The notes beneath the pieces were generated by a model. It made no database searches and was not told the origin of the DNA. It worked only from the letters and a program-made list of their open reading frames with translations. 64,000 nt of DNA from Micromonospora sp. MA102. Lineage in GTDB: Bacteria; Actinomycetota; Actinomycetes; Mycobacteriales; Micromonosporaceae. A program made the translations under genes and the position numbers. Shown piece by piece: positions 16,797-25,405 of the stretch (the stretch's first letter is position 1; each line of letters begins with the position of its first letter). The stretch lies in contig NZ_JAMWEG010000001.1 in the NCBI RefSeq assembly GCF_025460765.1, positions 1 through 64,000 on the forward strand, written 5' to 3'.

Positions 16797-17639
16797 ATGG
16801 GTGCGGGATGGCGGTGGGCGAAGCGGATCACCGGCGTGGCGTTCCAGCCGGTACGCGGGCGGGACCTCTCGCTGCACGCTGCCGCGATCACGTTCTACGG
16901 GGCGATCGCCGTGGTGCCGGTGGCGCTGCTGGCGATCTGGCTGACCGGGCTGGTGGCCGGGGACGACCGGGTACGCCGGCTCACCTCGTACGCCATCAAC
17001 ACGCTGCCCACCGACATCGGCGCCGACCGGGCGGTGGCCGCGCTGGTGGAGGCCGGGTTGGGGTTGACCCCGCTGCTGGCGCTGGCCTCGCTGCTGCCGG
17101 CGTCGCTCTACGGCGAGGGGCTGCGCCGGGCGTTCGTCTCCGTCGCCATCCCCCGCGGCCAGGCCGGGAACCTGGTCGGCTGGCGGGGCCGGCTGCTGCT
17201 GCTTCCGCTGCTGGCCCCCGCCCCGGCGCTGCTGCTGGCGGTGCTGCTGGCGCTGCCGCTCACCACCCACCTGGTCCGTCAGGGCGGCTGGCTGGGGGCG
17301 CTGGGCGTGGTGCTCTCCTTCCTGGCCACCTGGCTGGTGCTCACGCCGGTGCTGGTCTGGCTGTTCCGGGTGGTCGGACCGGCCGCCCCGGACTGGCTCG
17401 CCACGCTGGGCCTGGGATCGTTCACCGCGGCGAACCTGTCCGGGTTCCTGCACGGCTTCGTGCTGTTCTGCTCGCTGCCGCTGGACCTCGGAGCGCCGTT
17501 CGGCGGGTTCGACGAGATCGGCGGCGGGGTCGCCGTGCTCCTCTGGCTCTACCTGTTCCACGTGATCGTGCTGGCCGGCTACTCGGCCACCCTGGCACTC
17601 TCGCGCTGGCGGGCCGCCCGGGCGGCCGCCCGCGCCTGA
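16797..17639 (+). CDS. YihY/BrkB-family membrane protein
   Basis: A 280-residue integral membrane protein with six hydrophobic segments. The N-terminal motif SLHAAAITFYGAIAVVPVALLAIWLTG is the first helix of YihY/UPF0761 proteins, and FDEIGGGVAVLLWLYLFHVIVLAGY is the last conserved pair. These proteins were once called ribonuclease BN or BrkB; that activity is not supported by current knowledge, and transport or envelope roles are suspected. ATG 16797 is preferred; in-frame GTGs at 16764 and 16791 are possible. Single-gene unit divergent from the GNAT gene. Confidence 0.85.
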   Translation: MGAGWRWAKRITGVAFQPVRGRDLSLHAAAITFYGAIAVVPVALLAIWLTGLVAGDDRVRRLTSYAINTLPTDIGADRAVAALVEAGLGLTPLLALASLLPASLYGEGLRRAFVSVAIPRGQAGNLVGWRGRLLLLPLLAPAPALLLAVLLALPLTTHLVRQGGWLGALGVVLSFLATWLVLTPVLVWLFRVVGPAAPDWLATLGLGSFTAANLSGFLHGFVLFCSLPLDLGAPFGGFDEIGGGVAVLLWLYLFHVIVLAGYSATLALSRWRAARAAARA

Positions 17640-17700
17640 CCGCCGGCCCCGGTTCCGCGTACGCTCCGCCGACCCCTCCCCGGGCGGGGCTCCGCGCCAC

Positions 17701-17706
17701 TAGGCT
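17701..17706 (+). promoter_or_regulatory. Leaderless -10 box of the flavoprotein gene
   Basis: TAGGCT at 17701-17706 is 8 nt before ATG 17715, and there is no convincing ribosome binding site in between. The spacing suggests a leaderless or very short-leader transcript. Confidence 0.45.
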
Positions 17707-17714
17707 GCCCGGGC

Positions 17715-19316
17715 ATGAGCGATGCGAGTGAGCTGCCGTCCCGCGCCGACGTCGTCGTGGTCGGCTCCGGGCACAACGGGCTGGTCTCGGCGATCCTGCT
17801 GGCCCGCGCCGGCCTCGACGTGCTGGTGCTGGAGGCGGCCGAGGTGATCGGCGGGGCCACCCGCACCGAGAACCCGTTCCCCAAGGTGCCCGGGCTGCGG
17901 CACTCCACCGGGTCGTACCTGCTCGGGTTGATGCCGCCGGAACTGCTCGCCACCCTCGACGTGACGATCCCGGTGCTGCGCCGCGACCCGCACTACTTCC
18001 TGCCCACCCCGGGCGGGCTCGGCTCGCCGTACCTGCTCTTCGGCAGTGACACGGCGAGCACCCGCCGGCAGCTCGCCGAGTTCTTCTCGCCCGAGGACGT
18101 GGCCGCCGACGACGCGCTCCAGGCCGAGCTGGCCCAGCTCCGGGAGGACCTGGCGCCGGCCTGGCTGGCCGAGCCGCTGCCGGTGGAGGACACCGCCGAA
18201 CGGTACGTCCGGCCCGCCCTCCGGCAGGTCTTCGTCGACCTGGTCCGCGGCTCGGTCGCCGACTACCTGGCCCGCTTCGACTTCCGCTCCGAGCTGCTGG
18301 TCAGCATGTACGCGGTCACCGACGGCCTCTCCGGGCTCAACGCCGGCCCGGACGACCCCGGCACCGGACACAACTTCCTGGTGCACAACATGTGCCGGCT
18401 GCCCGGCTCCGACGGCACCTGGATGATCGCCCAGGGTGGGATGGGCACCGTCTCCCGGACCTTCGCCGACGCCGCGCGGGCGGCCGGCGCCCGCATCGTC
18501 ACCGGCGCGCCGGTCACCGCCGTCACCCTCGACGGCGGCGCGGCGGGCGGGGTGGTGCTGGCCGACGGGCGGGAGGTGGCCGCCTCCGTGGTACTCGGCG
18601 CCTGCGACCCGTACCGGCTGATGGACCTGCTGCCCGACGGCGCGCTCCCGGCGGAGCTGGGCGCGCGGATGGCGGCGGTCCGCCGGCCCGGCACCACGCT
18701 CAAGCTCAACCTGGCGCTCACCGGCCTGCCCCGCTTCTCCTGCCTGCCGGCGGACGCGCCGAGCCCGTTCGGGTCCACCATCCACCTGCTCCCCGGCTCG
18801 GCCTCGCTGGTCGGCGCCGGTGGCGAGGCGCCGATGGCCGCGCTGCGCGGCATGTGGGCGGACGTCCAGGCCGGGCGGCTGCCCGAGGAGCCGACCATCG
18901 AGTGGTACCTGCACACCACCGTCGACCCGACGCTCTCCGACGGTGCCGGGCACCACTCGTCGGCCCTCTTCGTCCAGTCGGTCCCCTACGAGCTGGCCGG
19001 CACCACCTGGGACGCCGCGCTGCCCGGTTACGTCGATCGGCTCGTCGAGATCTGCGAGCGGTACGCGCCGGGCACCGCCGACCTGATCGCGGACGCCGTG
19101 CCGCTGCCCCCGCCCGGCATCGAGGCGCACTTCGGCATCACCGGCGGCCACATCCACCACGTCGACAACACGGTCTCGTTCACCGACCGGATGCCCTACG
19201 CCACGGGGATCGACGGCGTCTACGCGGGCAGCGCCGGCTGCCACCCGGCCGGCAGCGTGATCGGCGCGGCCGGCCACAACGCCGCCCAGCGCATCCTCAA
19301 CGACCTCGGTCGCTGA
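17715..19316 (+). CDS. Phytoene-dehydrogenase-like FAD oxidoreductase
   Basis: A 533-residue flavoprotein. The FAD-binding Rossmann motif VVVVGSGHNGLVSAILLARAGLDVLVLE is at the N-terminus (GSGHNG at 17-22, acidic E40), followed by GGATRTE. The C-terminus has the second FAD motif (IDGVYAGSAGCHPAGSVIGAAGHNAA). It belongs with phytoene desaturase/carotenoid isomerase-like proteins such as PYROXD2, not with true CrtI, and no other carotenoid genes are in the window. Substrate unknown. The 3' end overlaps the convergent TMEM175-like gene by 20 bp. Confidence 0.9.
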   Translation: MSDASELPSRADVVVVGSGHNGLVSAILLARAGLDVLVLEAAEVIGGATRTENPFPKVPGLRHSTGSYLLGLMPPELLATLDVTIPVLRRDPHYFLPTPGGLGSPYLLFGSDTASTRRQLAEFFSPEDVAADDALQAELAQLREDLAPAWLAEPLPVEDTAERYVRPALRQVFVDLVRGSVADYLARFDFRSELLVSMYAVTDGLSGLNAGPDDPGTGHNFLVHNMCRLPGSDGTWMIAQGGMGTVSRTFADAARAAGARIVTGAPVTAVTLDGGAAGGVVLADGREVAASVVLGACDPYRLMDLLPDGALPAELGARMAAVRRPGTTLKLNLALTGLPRFSCLPADAPSPFGSTIHLLPGSASLVGAGGEAPMAALRGMWADVQAGRLPEEPTIEWYLHTTVDPTLSDGAGHHSSALFVQSVPYELAGTTWDAALPGYVDRLVEICERYAPGTADLIADAVPLPPPGIEAHFGITGGHIHHVDNTVSFTDRMPYATGIDGVYAGSAGCHPAGSVIGAAGHNAAQRILNDLGR

Positions 19317-20028
19317 CCGCACCGCCGGCCTCGGCGGAGCGGGGCAGGTCGCCGGGCCGGCGGACGAGGGAAAGGCCGACGAGCAGCAGCAGGTAGAGGA
19401 GCAGGCTGAGGATCGGGTCGACGAAGACGAAGGCGAAGGCGAACGTGTAGAGCAGCGGGCGCACCACCAGCCGCCGCGAGACCGCCCGGGCCAGTTGCGG
19501 GTCCAGGGCGGGGTGCAGCAGCCCGTGCCGGCGGGCCCACCACCAGCTCAGGTTGAAGAAGAGCGACTCGCACAGCACGGTGCCGAGGTAGAGGGCGGCG
19601 GTCAGCCGCTGCTCGGTCGCGCTGCCGCGCAGGTTGTCCGCCAGCAGGTCGGCGGTGAACGGGATCGCCGCCACGAAGAGCAGCACGAGCAGGTTGAACA
19701 TGAGCAGCACCTGGTCGACCCGGACCACGTACCGCCACATGTTGTGGTGGCCGAGCCAGATCTGGCCGGCGATCCCGAAGGTGATCACGTAGGCCAGGTA
19801 GGTCGGCCAGGCGTGGACGAGGGCGTCGGGGAGCTCCCGCCCGGGGTCGCGGGCCGGGCCGTTCTGCAGCAGCTCGACGGCCATCACCGTCAGCACGACC
19901 GCGAAGACGCCGTCGCTGAACGTCTCCACCCGGGACGCGTCCCGGGTCATCTCCCGGTCGCGCCCGAACCGGTACCCGCTCCCGCCCGCGCCGTCCGCCA
20001 CGCCGCCCCCTTCTGACCTGATGGTCAC
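19297..20028 (-). CDS. TMEM175-family potassium channel-like protein
   Basis: A 243-residue membrane protein of the TMEM175/DUF1211 family. Helix 1 carries the family signature RVETFSDGVFAVVLTVMAVEL, which forms the ion filter in bacterial TMEM175 channels. Five further helices follow, ending at about residue 215 (YTFAFAFVFVDPILSLLLYLLLL in the last pair). Bacterial members with one six-helix repeat assemble as tetramers and conduct potassium. GTG 20028 is the outermost start; ATG at residue 27 (MTRDASRVE) lies closer to the domain and may be the real one. Its stop lies inside the end of the convergent flavoprotein gene. Confidence 0.87.
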   Translation of the reverse strand: MTIRSEGGGVADGAGGSGYRFGRDREMTRDASRVETFSDGVFAVVLTVMAVELLQNGPARDPGRELPDALVHAWPTYLAYVITFGIAGQIWLGHHNMWRYVVRVDQVLLMFNLLVLLFVAAIPFTADLLADNLRGSATEQRLTAALYLGTVLCESLFFNLSWWWARRHGLLHPALDPQLARAVSRRLVVRPLLYTFAFAFVFVDPILSLLLYLLLLVGLSLVRRPGDLPRSAEAGGAVSDRGR

Positions 20029-20056
20029 CCGGCGGGGGCGGCGGGCGGGGGAAAAC

Positions 20057-21637
20057 TCAGCTGATCGCCTCGCCGGCGGGCGCCGGGGTCTCCGCGTCGG
20101 CGCGGTGCGCGCGGATCTTGTGGCCGACGCTGGTGAGGCAGCGGCCGCTCGCCATGTCGAACTTCCACCCGTGCAGCTGGCAGGTGAGCTGGTCGCCCTC
20201 CACGATGCCGAACCGGCTCAGGTCCGCCTTCAGGTGCGGGCAGCGGCGCTGCACCACCCAGCCGTCGAGGGTGATGTCCTCGGCGTCGACGGCCCGCTCG
20301 TGCTCGTCGTACCAGCCCTCGGCGTACTGGAGGCGCTCCTCCGAGAGGCACTTGAAGAACGCGTAGACGAACTCGTTGTACTGGCCGATCCGGGCCGCCG
20401 AGAACCGGCAGGAGAGGAAGAGCGAGTTGACCCAGTCGATCTCGCCGATGTGCAGCAGGTGCTCGACCAGGGCCCGCTCGGTGCGGAACCGGTAGCGGAC
20501 CTTCTCGTCCGCGTACGGCCGGACCTCCTTGCCCGGGAAGTCCACCACGATGGATTCGACGCTCTCACCGTCGTAGCCCACGAGGTCGAAGCGGACCGGA
20601 CCGCCGACACCCTTGGCCAGGTAGATCGACTCGTCCAGCAGCGGCTCGATCCGGCGCTTCATCTCGCCGAGCACGTCCACCTCGGGGTGCCGCCAGGACG
20701 CCTTCTCGGCCTCGATGATCGGGCGCTTGCGCTCCCGCATCTCCTCCAGGTGGGCGCGCTTGTTCGCGAAGAACTCCTCGACGGGCACCGGGTGGGTGGT
20801 GGTCGCGCCCTCGGTGGTGACCTCCGCGACGCTGCCCGGCAGCAGGACGATGCCGTTGGTCCCGCCGACCTTGGCGTACTCGGACAAAAACACCGACTGG
20901 TCGGGGAAGATGTTCCCCTCGTCGCCGAAGACGTCGTTGAACTGGAACAGCTCGTCGTCGAGGAAGCAGGGCGGGCCCGCGATCGGGAAGACGTGGTCGG
21001 CCTTCAGGTCGTCGATGTAGCGCCAGGTGCGGTCGAACTGCCGCTCCCGCTTCTGCTTGCCGAACGCGGCCTTCGCCGCCTGGGGCAGCTCGTAGACCAT
21101 CGGGTACCAGATCGCGCCGGAGAACTGGAGCAGGTGCGCGTGCACGTGGCCCAGCTCGGCGAAGACGGTCAGGTCGGTCGGCCGGGCGTCGTTCTGGTTG
21201 AGCAGCCGGACCCCGTCGTACTCCACCCAGAGCGAGGAGTCGCCGATCGGGCCGTCGGTCGGGCTGGTCAACGCCTGGATCATGATCTTCAGGCCGCCGG
21301 GCAGCTCCACGACCTGCTCGTTCGGGGCCTTGAGGAACTTGGTGAAGCCCAGCTCCCGCAGCTCGTCCTCCATCTCCGAGGTGGGGAACTCGGGGAGCAG
21401 GACGGTGGCGTCCTTGGAGATGTGATCCCGCAGGTGCCTGGCGTCGAAGTGGTCCCGGTGCAGGTGCGACACGTACAGGTAGTCGCACTGGCCGAGGGTC
21501 GCCCAGTCGAGCTGGGAGTTGTCCGGGAAGGGGAACCAGGAGGCGAAGTAGGCGGGATTGACCCACGGGTCGCACAGGATGCTGCCCGCGGCCGTGTCGA
21601 TCCGCATGCTGGCATGGCCCGTACCGGTCACTCGCAC
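20057..21637 (-). CDS. Metallo-beta-lactamase-fold/Rieske fusion protein
   Basis: A 526-residue protein with two distinct metal-binding parts. The N-terminal half is a metallo-beta-lactamase fold of the UlaG/CMAH-like group: HLHRDH (58-63), a NQND motif in LLNQNDARPT, and GHVHAHLLQFSG. A helical middle region follows (PVPVEEFFANKRAHLEEM). The last 65 residues form a Rieske [2Fe-2S] centre: C466-P-H468 and C486-Q-L-H489-G-W. Vertebrate CMP-Neu5Ac hydroxylase (CMAH) has the same two modules in the opposite order, so an oxygenase acting on a sugar-like or membrane-derived substrate is conceivable. GTG 21637 has GAGGGGG 6 nt upstream. It lies downstream of a TPR protein gene on the same strand. 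Confidence 0.88.
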   Translation of the reverse strand: MRVTGTGHASMRIDTAAGSILCDPWVNPAYFASWFPFPDNSQLDWATLGQCDYLYVSHLHRDHFDARHLRDHISKDATVLLPEFPTSEMEDELRELGFTKFLKAPNEQVVELPGGLKIMIQALTSPTDGPIGDSSLWVEYDGVRLLNQNDARPTDLTVFAELGHVHAHLLQFSGAIWYPMVYELPQAAKAAFGKQKRERQFDRTWRYIDDLKADHVFPIAGPPCFLDDELFQFNDVFGDEGNIFPDQSVFLSEYAKVGGTNGIVLLPGSVAEVTTEGATTTHPVPVEEFFANKRAHLEEMRERKRPIIEAEKASWRHPEVDVLGEMKRRIEPLLDESIYLAKGVGGPVRFDLVGYDGESVESIVVDFPGKEVRPYADEKVRYRFRTERALVEHLLHIGEIDWVNSLFLSCRFSAARIGQYNEFVYAFFKCLSEERLQYAEGWYDEHERAVDAEDITLDGWVVQRRCPHLKADLSRFGIVEGDQLTCQLHGWKFDMASGRCLTSVGHKIRAHRADAETPAPAGEAIS

Positions 21638-21763
21638 CGCAATCCCCCTCGAAAAGACATCAGGCGTACGTCACGACGCTACCGGAGGCAGTGTGGTCAC
21701 CGTTCCGCGACGCCGGTAGTGGCCTTCCGCCCCGGCCGGGCGGGTCCAACGGCCCGGGACGGG

Positions 21764-22621
21764 TCAGTCCTCGACCGTCCCGGTCCAGTTCCGCTCCTGC
21801 GGGGCCGCCGCGCACCAGGCATCCATCAGCCCGGCGACACGGTCCACCGGCGCCGCGAGGTGCACCCGCTGCCCGCCGGCGACCTGGTGGTCGCGGTCCT
21901 GGTGCACGGTTCCCTCGCTGCAGCAGGCGCAGACGACCCGGACGCCGCTGGCCGGCTCCGCCGCGTAACCGTGCTCGTCGAACAGCGCGGCCAGCGCGCG
22001 GACGTCCTCCGGCGTGCCGGCGACCACCTGCACGGTGGTGGTCGGCAGCTCCGAGGGACGGAACAGCAGCAGCTCGTCGAAGACCGGGTAGGTCCGGCCG
22101 TCCACCGTCCGCTCGCCGTTGGGCGCGCCGTCGTGCACCACGACCTCGCCGAACCGCCGGCCGGACTCCGGGGTCGGCACGTTCAGCACCCGGGCCCGGG
22201 TGGGGCAGAGCCGTCGGGCCCAGACCACCTCGCCGCCGTTCAGACGGATCGGGGTGGTGCCGAAGTCCGCCTCGATCTCGCCTTCGCCGGCCGGGACCTC
22301 CAGCCCGTACCCCGACCAGGCGTAGCGCGCCGTCGACCAGTCCTCCATGATCGTCGCCGCGATGCCCAGGTTCCAGAACGCCGGGTCCTGGCTACCGGGC
22401 GTCGACCGGCCGGCCGCCTCCCGCCCCAGGTCGTACGCCTTCGCCCAGTTCCGCAGGAACTTGTGCGCGAGCGCGGCGTTGTACCACCACGACTCGGCCG
22501 CCGGGATGTCCGGGTACCGGCGGGCCAGGCGCTCCCACAGCTCCCCGGCGACCGGCCAGTCCTCGGCGTCCCACGCCTGCTGGGCCCGCTTGTACAGCTC
22601 GCGGTCGTCCTCGCGGGTCAC
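21764..22621 (-). CDS. TPR-repeat hypothetical protein
   Basis: A 285-residue soluble protein. The first 110 residues show helical repeats of the tetratricopeptide type (RAQQAWDAEDWPVAGELWERL, AWLNLGIAATIMEDWSTARYAW-like spacing), and the C-terminal part is an alpha/beta domain with a CACC motif (VRVVCACCSEG) in its last third. No signal peptide. It starts at GTG 22621 with GGGGGA upstream and ends 126 bp before the MBL/Rieske gene on the same strand; they may be cotranscribed. Function unknown; the TPR part suggests a protein-binding role, and the Cys pair may bind metal. Confidence 0.8.
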   Translation of the reverse strand: MTREDDRELYKRAQQAWDAEDWPVAGELWERLARRYPDIPAAESWWYNAALAHKFLRNWAKAYDLGREAAGRSTPGSQDPAFWNLGIAATIMEDWSTARYAWSGYGLEVPAGEGEIEADFGTTPIRLNGGEVVWARRLCPTRARVLNVPTPESGRRFGEVVVHDGAPNGERTVDGRTYPVFDELLLFRPSELPTTTVQVVAGTPEDVRALAALFDEHGYAAEPASGVRVVCACCSEGTVHQDRDHQVAGGQRVHLAAPVDRVAGLMDAWCAAAPQERNWTGTVED

Positions 22622-22710
22622 GTGTCCCCCATCCGGTCGGACCCCGCACCGGGGCCGCCACGGGGCGTGCCAGACTAACCGGAGATCCGATCGCGAGGGA
22701 AGGACCGACA

Positions 22711-22935
22711 GTGGCAGGAAGCGAGCCGGTAACCGCGCCCGACCAGCACCGGCCGGGGCACCGCAAGTCCGGACGGATCGGCGCGGTGCTGTCGGCGGCG
22801 GTGTTGGTGCTCATGGCGCTCTGCGGCAACCACGAGGGCAACGTCGAGAACATCTGGCTGTTCGGCCTCGCGGCGCTGCTGCTGGCCATCGTCATCGGCG
22901 ACGCCGTGCTGCGCCGCAACGGCCTGCGGTCCTGA
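22711..22935 (+). CDS. Small DUF2631-like membrane protein
   Basis: A 74-residue protein. A polar N-terminus (about 1-22, His/Arg/Lys-rich) is followed by two hydrophobic helices (about 23-39 and 48-66) joined by GNHEGNVENIW, and it ends VLRRNGLRS. This is the pattern I recall for DUF2631 proteins of actinobacteria, which occur near the dxr-rlmN region. GTG 22711 is preceded by GAAGGA. No function is known. The gene faces the DivIVA-like gene, with a shared terminator. Confidence 0.75.
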   Translation: MAGSEPVTAPDQHRPGHRKSGRIGAVLSAAVLVLMALCGNHEGNVENIWLFGLAALLLAIVIGDAVLRRNGLRS

Positions 22936-22962
22936 CCGGCCCGCACTCGGCCGGTACGCACG

Positions 22963-22992
22963 AGGGCCCGCCCCCGATCGGGGACGGGCCCT
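22963..22992. terminator. Bidirectional terminator hairpin
   Basis: agggcccg at 22963-22970 pairs with cgggccct at 22985-22992, and a C-run and G-run extend the stem inward with few mismatches. It lies between the convergent DUF2631-like and DivIVA-like genes. Confidence 0.65.
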
Positions 22993-23010
22993 TCGTCGTC
23001 GTCGGCGGGC

Positions 23011-24126
23011 TCAGCGCCCGAGCAGGATGTCCTGCACGTCCTTGAGGGCGGCGTCGACCTCGGCCTCGAAGTAGCCGCCGGGCACCAGCCCGAAGCGCAG
23101 CGTGTCCAGATCCTTCGGGTTCACCGGCATCTGGTTGCGGCCCTGCATGCCGCCGAGCAGCGTCTCGAAGAACCGGTCGACCTGGTCCGGGTCGTACCCG
23201 CTGCCGAACCGGCGCACCTGGAAGCTGCGGCGGATCTGGTCCACCCGGTAGAGGTCGCTGCCGGGCGGGCCGGCCATCGGCGGGCCCACCATCGGCGGGC
23301 CACCGACCGGCGGGCCGGCCATCGGCGGGCCGGGCATGCCGGGGCCGCCGCCGTAGCCCTGGTCCGGGGCGCCGTAACCCGGGTCCGGGCCGTAGCCCTG
23401 GTCCGGGCCGTAGCCCTGTTGCGGCAGCTGCGGCGGGCCGGCCGGGCCACGACCGCGCGGGTCACGCAGGTCCCGCTCCGGCATCCGGAACTCGGCGGTC
23501 ATGTCGGCGTGGCCGTGCCGGCCGGCCTCGAAGCCGTCGAAGCGCTGCTCGTCCTGGCCGTAGCCGCCCGGGCCGGGGGGCAGACCACGGGAGGGCGGGC
23601 CGCCGTGCCCCATCGGGGCGCCCGGACCCATCGGGCCGGGACCGCCCGGGCCGCGGGGTGCGTCGTAGCCGCCGCGCGGGCCGTCGTACCCGCCGGCGAA
23701 GGCGCCGGTCGGCTCGTCGTAGCGGTTGCCGTAACGGTCGGCGGGCGGGCCGGCCTGCGCGGGCATCGGCCGGGGCGGCATCGGGGGCTGCGGCACCGGG
23801 GAGAGACCACGGTCGTCGCGCATCGGCGGGCCCAGCCGGTCGGCCATCCGGGGATCGCCACCGCGCCCGCCGGGGGCGCCACCGCGCTCCTCCAGCTCGG
23901 CGAGCTGCCGCTCGACCCGGTCCAGGTGCAGGTCGACCTGCCACTCGTCGTAGCCGTTGAAGCGGACCCGGAAGACGACGTCGTGGACCTCCTGGGAGGC
24001 CACGGGCGCGCCGACCGGCTGGCCGGCGAGTGTCGCCTCCACCCGGTCCAGGAAAGCGTCCACCTCGTCGACCTTGTATCCCCGGCGGAGCGCCTTACGC
24101 CGGAAACGCTGACCCTGACTCGCCAC
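23011..24126 (-). CDS. DivIVA-domain protein with two DivIVA segments
   Basis: A 371-residue protein. The N-terminus has a DivIVA-like start (FRRKALRRGYKVDEVDAFLDRVEATL, about 8-33) and a short coiled coil (DLHLDRVERQLAELEERG). A 200-residue Pro/Gly/Met-rich disordered region follows, with repeats such as GYGPDQGYGPDPGYG and PPMAGPPVGGPPMVGPP. Near the C-terminus a second DivIVA-type segment appears (IRRSFQVRRFGSGYDPDQVDRFFETLL). DivIVA proteins mark poles and membrane curvature and organise wall growth. This one may be a scaffold for apical growth or division, but it lacks the long coiled coil of DivIVA/Wag31. GTG 24126 has AGGAG 6 nt upstream; the gene follows rlmN by 29 bp. Confidence 0.85.
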   Translation of the reverse strand: MASQGQRFRRKALRRGYKVDEVDAFLDRVEATLAGQPVGAPVASQEVHDVVFRVRFNGYDEWQVDLHLDRVERQLAELEERGGAPGGRGGDPRMADRLGPPMRDDRGLSPVPQPPMPPRPMPAQAGPPADRYGNRYDEPTGAFAGGYDGPRGGYDAPRGPGGPGPMGPGAPMGHGGPPSRGLPPGPGGYGQDEQRFDGFEAGRHGHADMTAEFRMPERDLRDPRGRGPAGPPQLPQQGYGPDQGYGPDPGYGAPDQGYGGGPGMPGPPMAGPPVGGPPMVGPPMAGPPGSDLYRVDQIRRSFQVRRFGSGYDPDQVDRFFETLLGGMQGRNQMPVNPKDLDTLRFGLVPGGYFEAEVDAALKDVQDILLGR

Positions 24127-24155
24127 TATGTCTCCTGGTCTCTACCGCTACGCCG

Positions 24156-25301
24156 TCACGCCGTTGCGGCGCGTGGGTCGCTGTCCCTGTCCTCGGCGGC
24201 GGCGAGCTGCCCACACGCCCCGTCGATCTCGCGACCCCGGGTGTCCCGCACCGTGGTGGACACCCCGGCGTCGCGCAACCGCCGGACGAACTCCCGCTCG
24301 ACCGGCTTCGGGCTGGCGTCCCAGCGGCTGCCCGGAGTCGGGTTGAGCGGGATCAGGTTCACGTGGGCCAGCTTGCCGGCCAGCAGCCGCCCGAGCAGAT
24401 CGGCTCTCCACGGCTGGTCGTTCACGTCCTTGATCATCGCGTACTCGATGGACACGCGACGCCCCGTCGTGTCCGCGTAGTCCCACGCCGCGTCCAGCAC
24501 CTCGGACACCTTCCAGCGCTGGTTGACCGGCACGAGTTCGTCGCGCAGCTCATCATCGGGGGCGTGCAGCGACAACGCAAGGGTCACTGAGAGGTCTTCG
24601 CTGGCCAGTCGGCGGATGGCCGGAACCAGCCCGACCGTGGAAACGGTGATGTGCCGCTGGGACAGGCCGAGCCCCTCCGGGGCCGGGGCGACCAGCCGGC
24701 GGATCGCCGCCACCACCCGCGCGTAGTTGGCCAGCGGCTCGCCCATGCCCATGAACACCACGTGCGACAGGCGCGGCGGGGAGCCGGCCACCGCCCCCGA
24801 GGCGGCCACGCCGGCCAGGTAGACGGCCTGGTCGACGATCTCGGCGGTGGAGAGGTTGCGGGTCAGCCCGGCCTGGCCGGTGGCGCAGAACGGGCAGGCC
24901 ATGCCGCAGCCCGCCTGGCTGGAGATGCAGACGGTGACCCGGTCCGGGTAGCCCATCAGCACGCTCTCCACCAGCGAGCCGTCGTGCAGCCGCCAGAGCG
25001 CCTTGCGCGTGGCGCCGTCGTCGCAGGCCATCTCGCGCACCGGGTTGAGCAGGGTCGGCAGCAGCGTGCCCGCCAACCGCTCACGGGTCGCCGCCGGCAG
25101 GTCGGTCATCTGCGCCGGGTCGCGGACCAGACGGCCGAAGTAGTGGTTCGAGACCTGCTTGGCGCGGAACGCCGGCTCCCCCAGCTCGGTGACGAGCGCC
25201 TGCCGGCCCGGCAGGTCCAGGTCGGCGAGGTGACGGGGTGGCATCGCGGGCCGGCGGCCGCGGGCGTCGGGGTCTACGGAGATCAGCGGGAGGCTCGTCA
25301 T
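24156..25301 (-). CDS. rlmN: RlmN, 23S rRNA and tRNA m2A methyltransferase
   Basis: A 381-residue radical-SAM methyltransferase that makes 2-methyladenosine at A2503 of 23S rRNA and A37 of some tRNAs. The cluster motif is C132-GMA-C136-PF-C139. Other conserved parts: [15 protein letters not shown] start of the domain, [10 protein letters not shown], and [18 protein letters not shown]. The Cys near the C-terminus ([10 protein letters not shown]) is the residue that forms the methylated-adenosine covalent intermediate. Start ATG 25301. Gene order cdsA-rlmN is conserved in actinobacteria. Confidence 0.97.
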   Translation of the reverse strand: MTSLPLISVDPDARGRRPAMPPRHLADLDLPGRQALVTELGEPAFRAKQVSNHYFGRLVRDPAQMTDLPAATRERLAGTLLPTLLNPVREMACDDGATRKALWRLHDGSLVESVLMGYPDRVTVCISSQAGCGMACPFCATGQAGLTRNLSTAEIVDQAVYLAGVAASGAVAGSPPRLSHVVFMGMGEPLANYARVVAAIRRLVAPAPEGLGLSQRHITVSTVGLVPAIRRLASEDLSVTLALSLHAPDDELRDELVPVNQRWKVSEVLDAAWDYADTTGRRVSIEYAMIKDVNDQPWRADLLGRLLAGKLAHVNLIPLNPTPGSRWDASPKPVEREFVRRLRDAGVSTTVRDTRGREIDGACGQLAAAEDRDSDPRAATA

Positions 25302-25405
25302 GGCGCGTCCAGTCTGACACGCCGAACGGAGGACGCACCTGTCCGTGGGTGCCGAATCGACCCCGGCCGGCCGGCCGGGACGACGCCACCCGCGTGATTC
25401 ACGCC

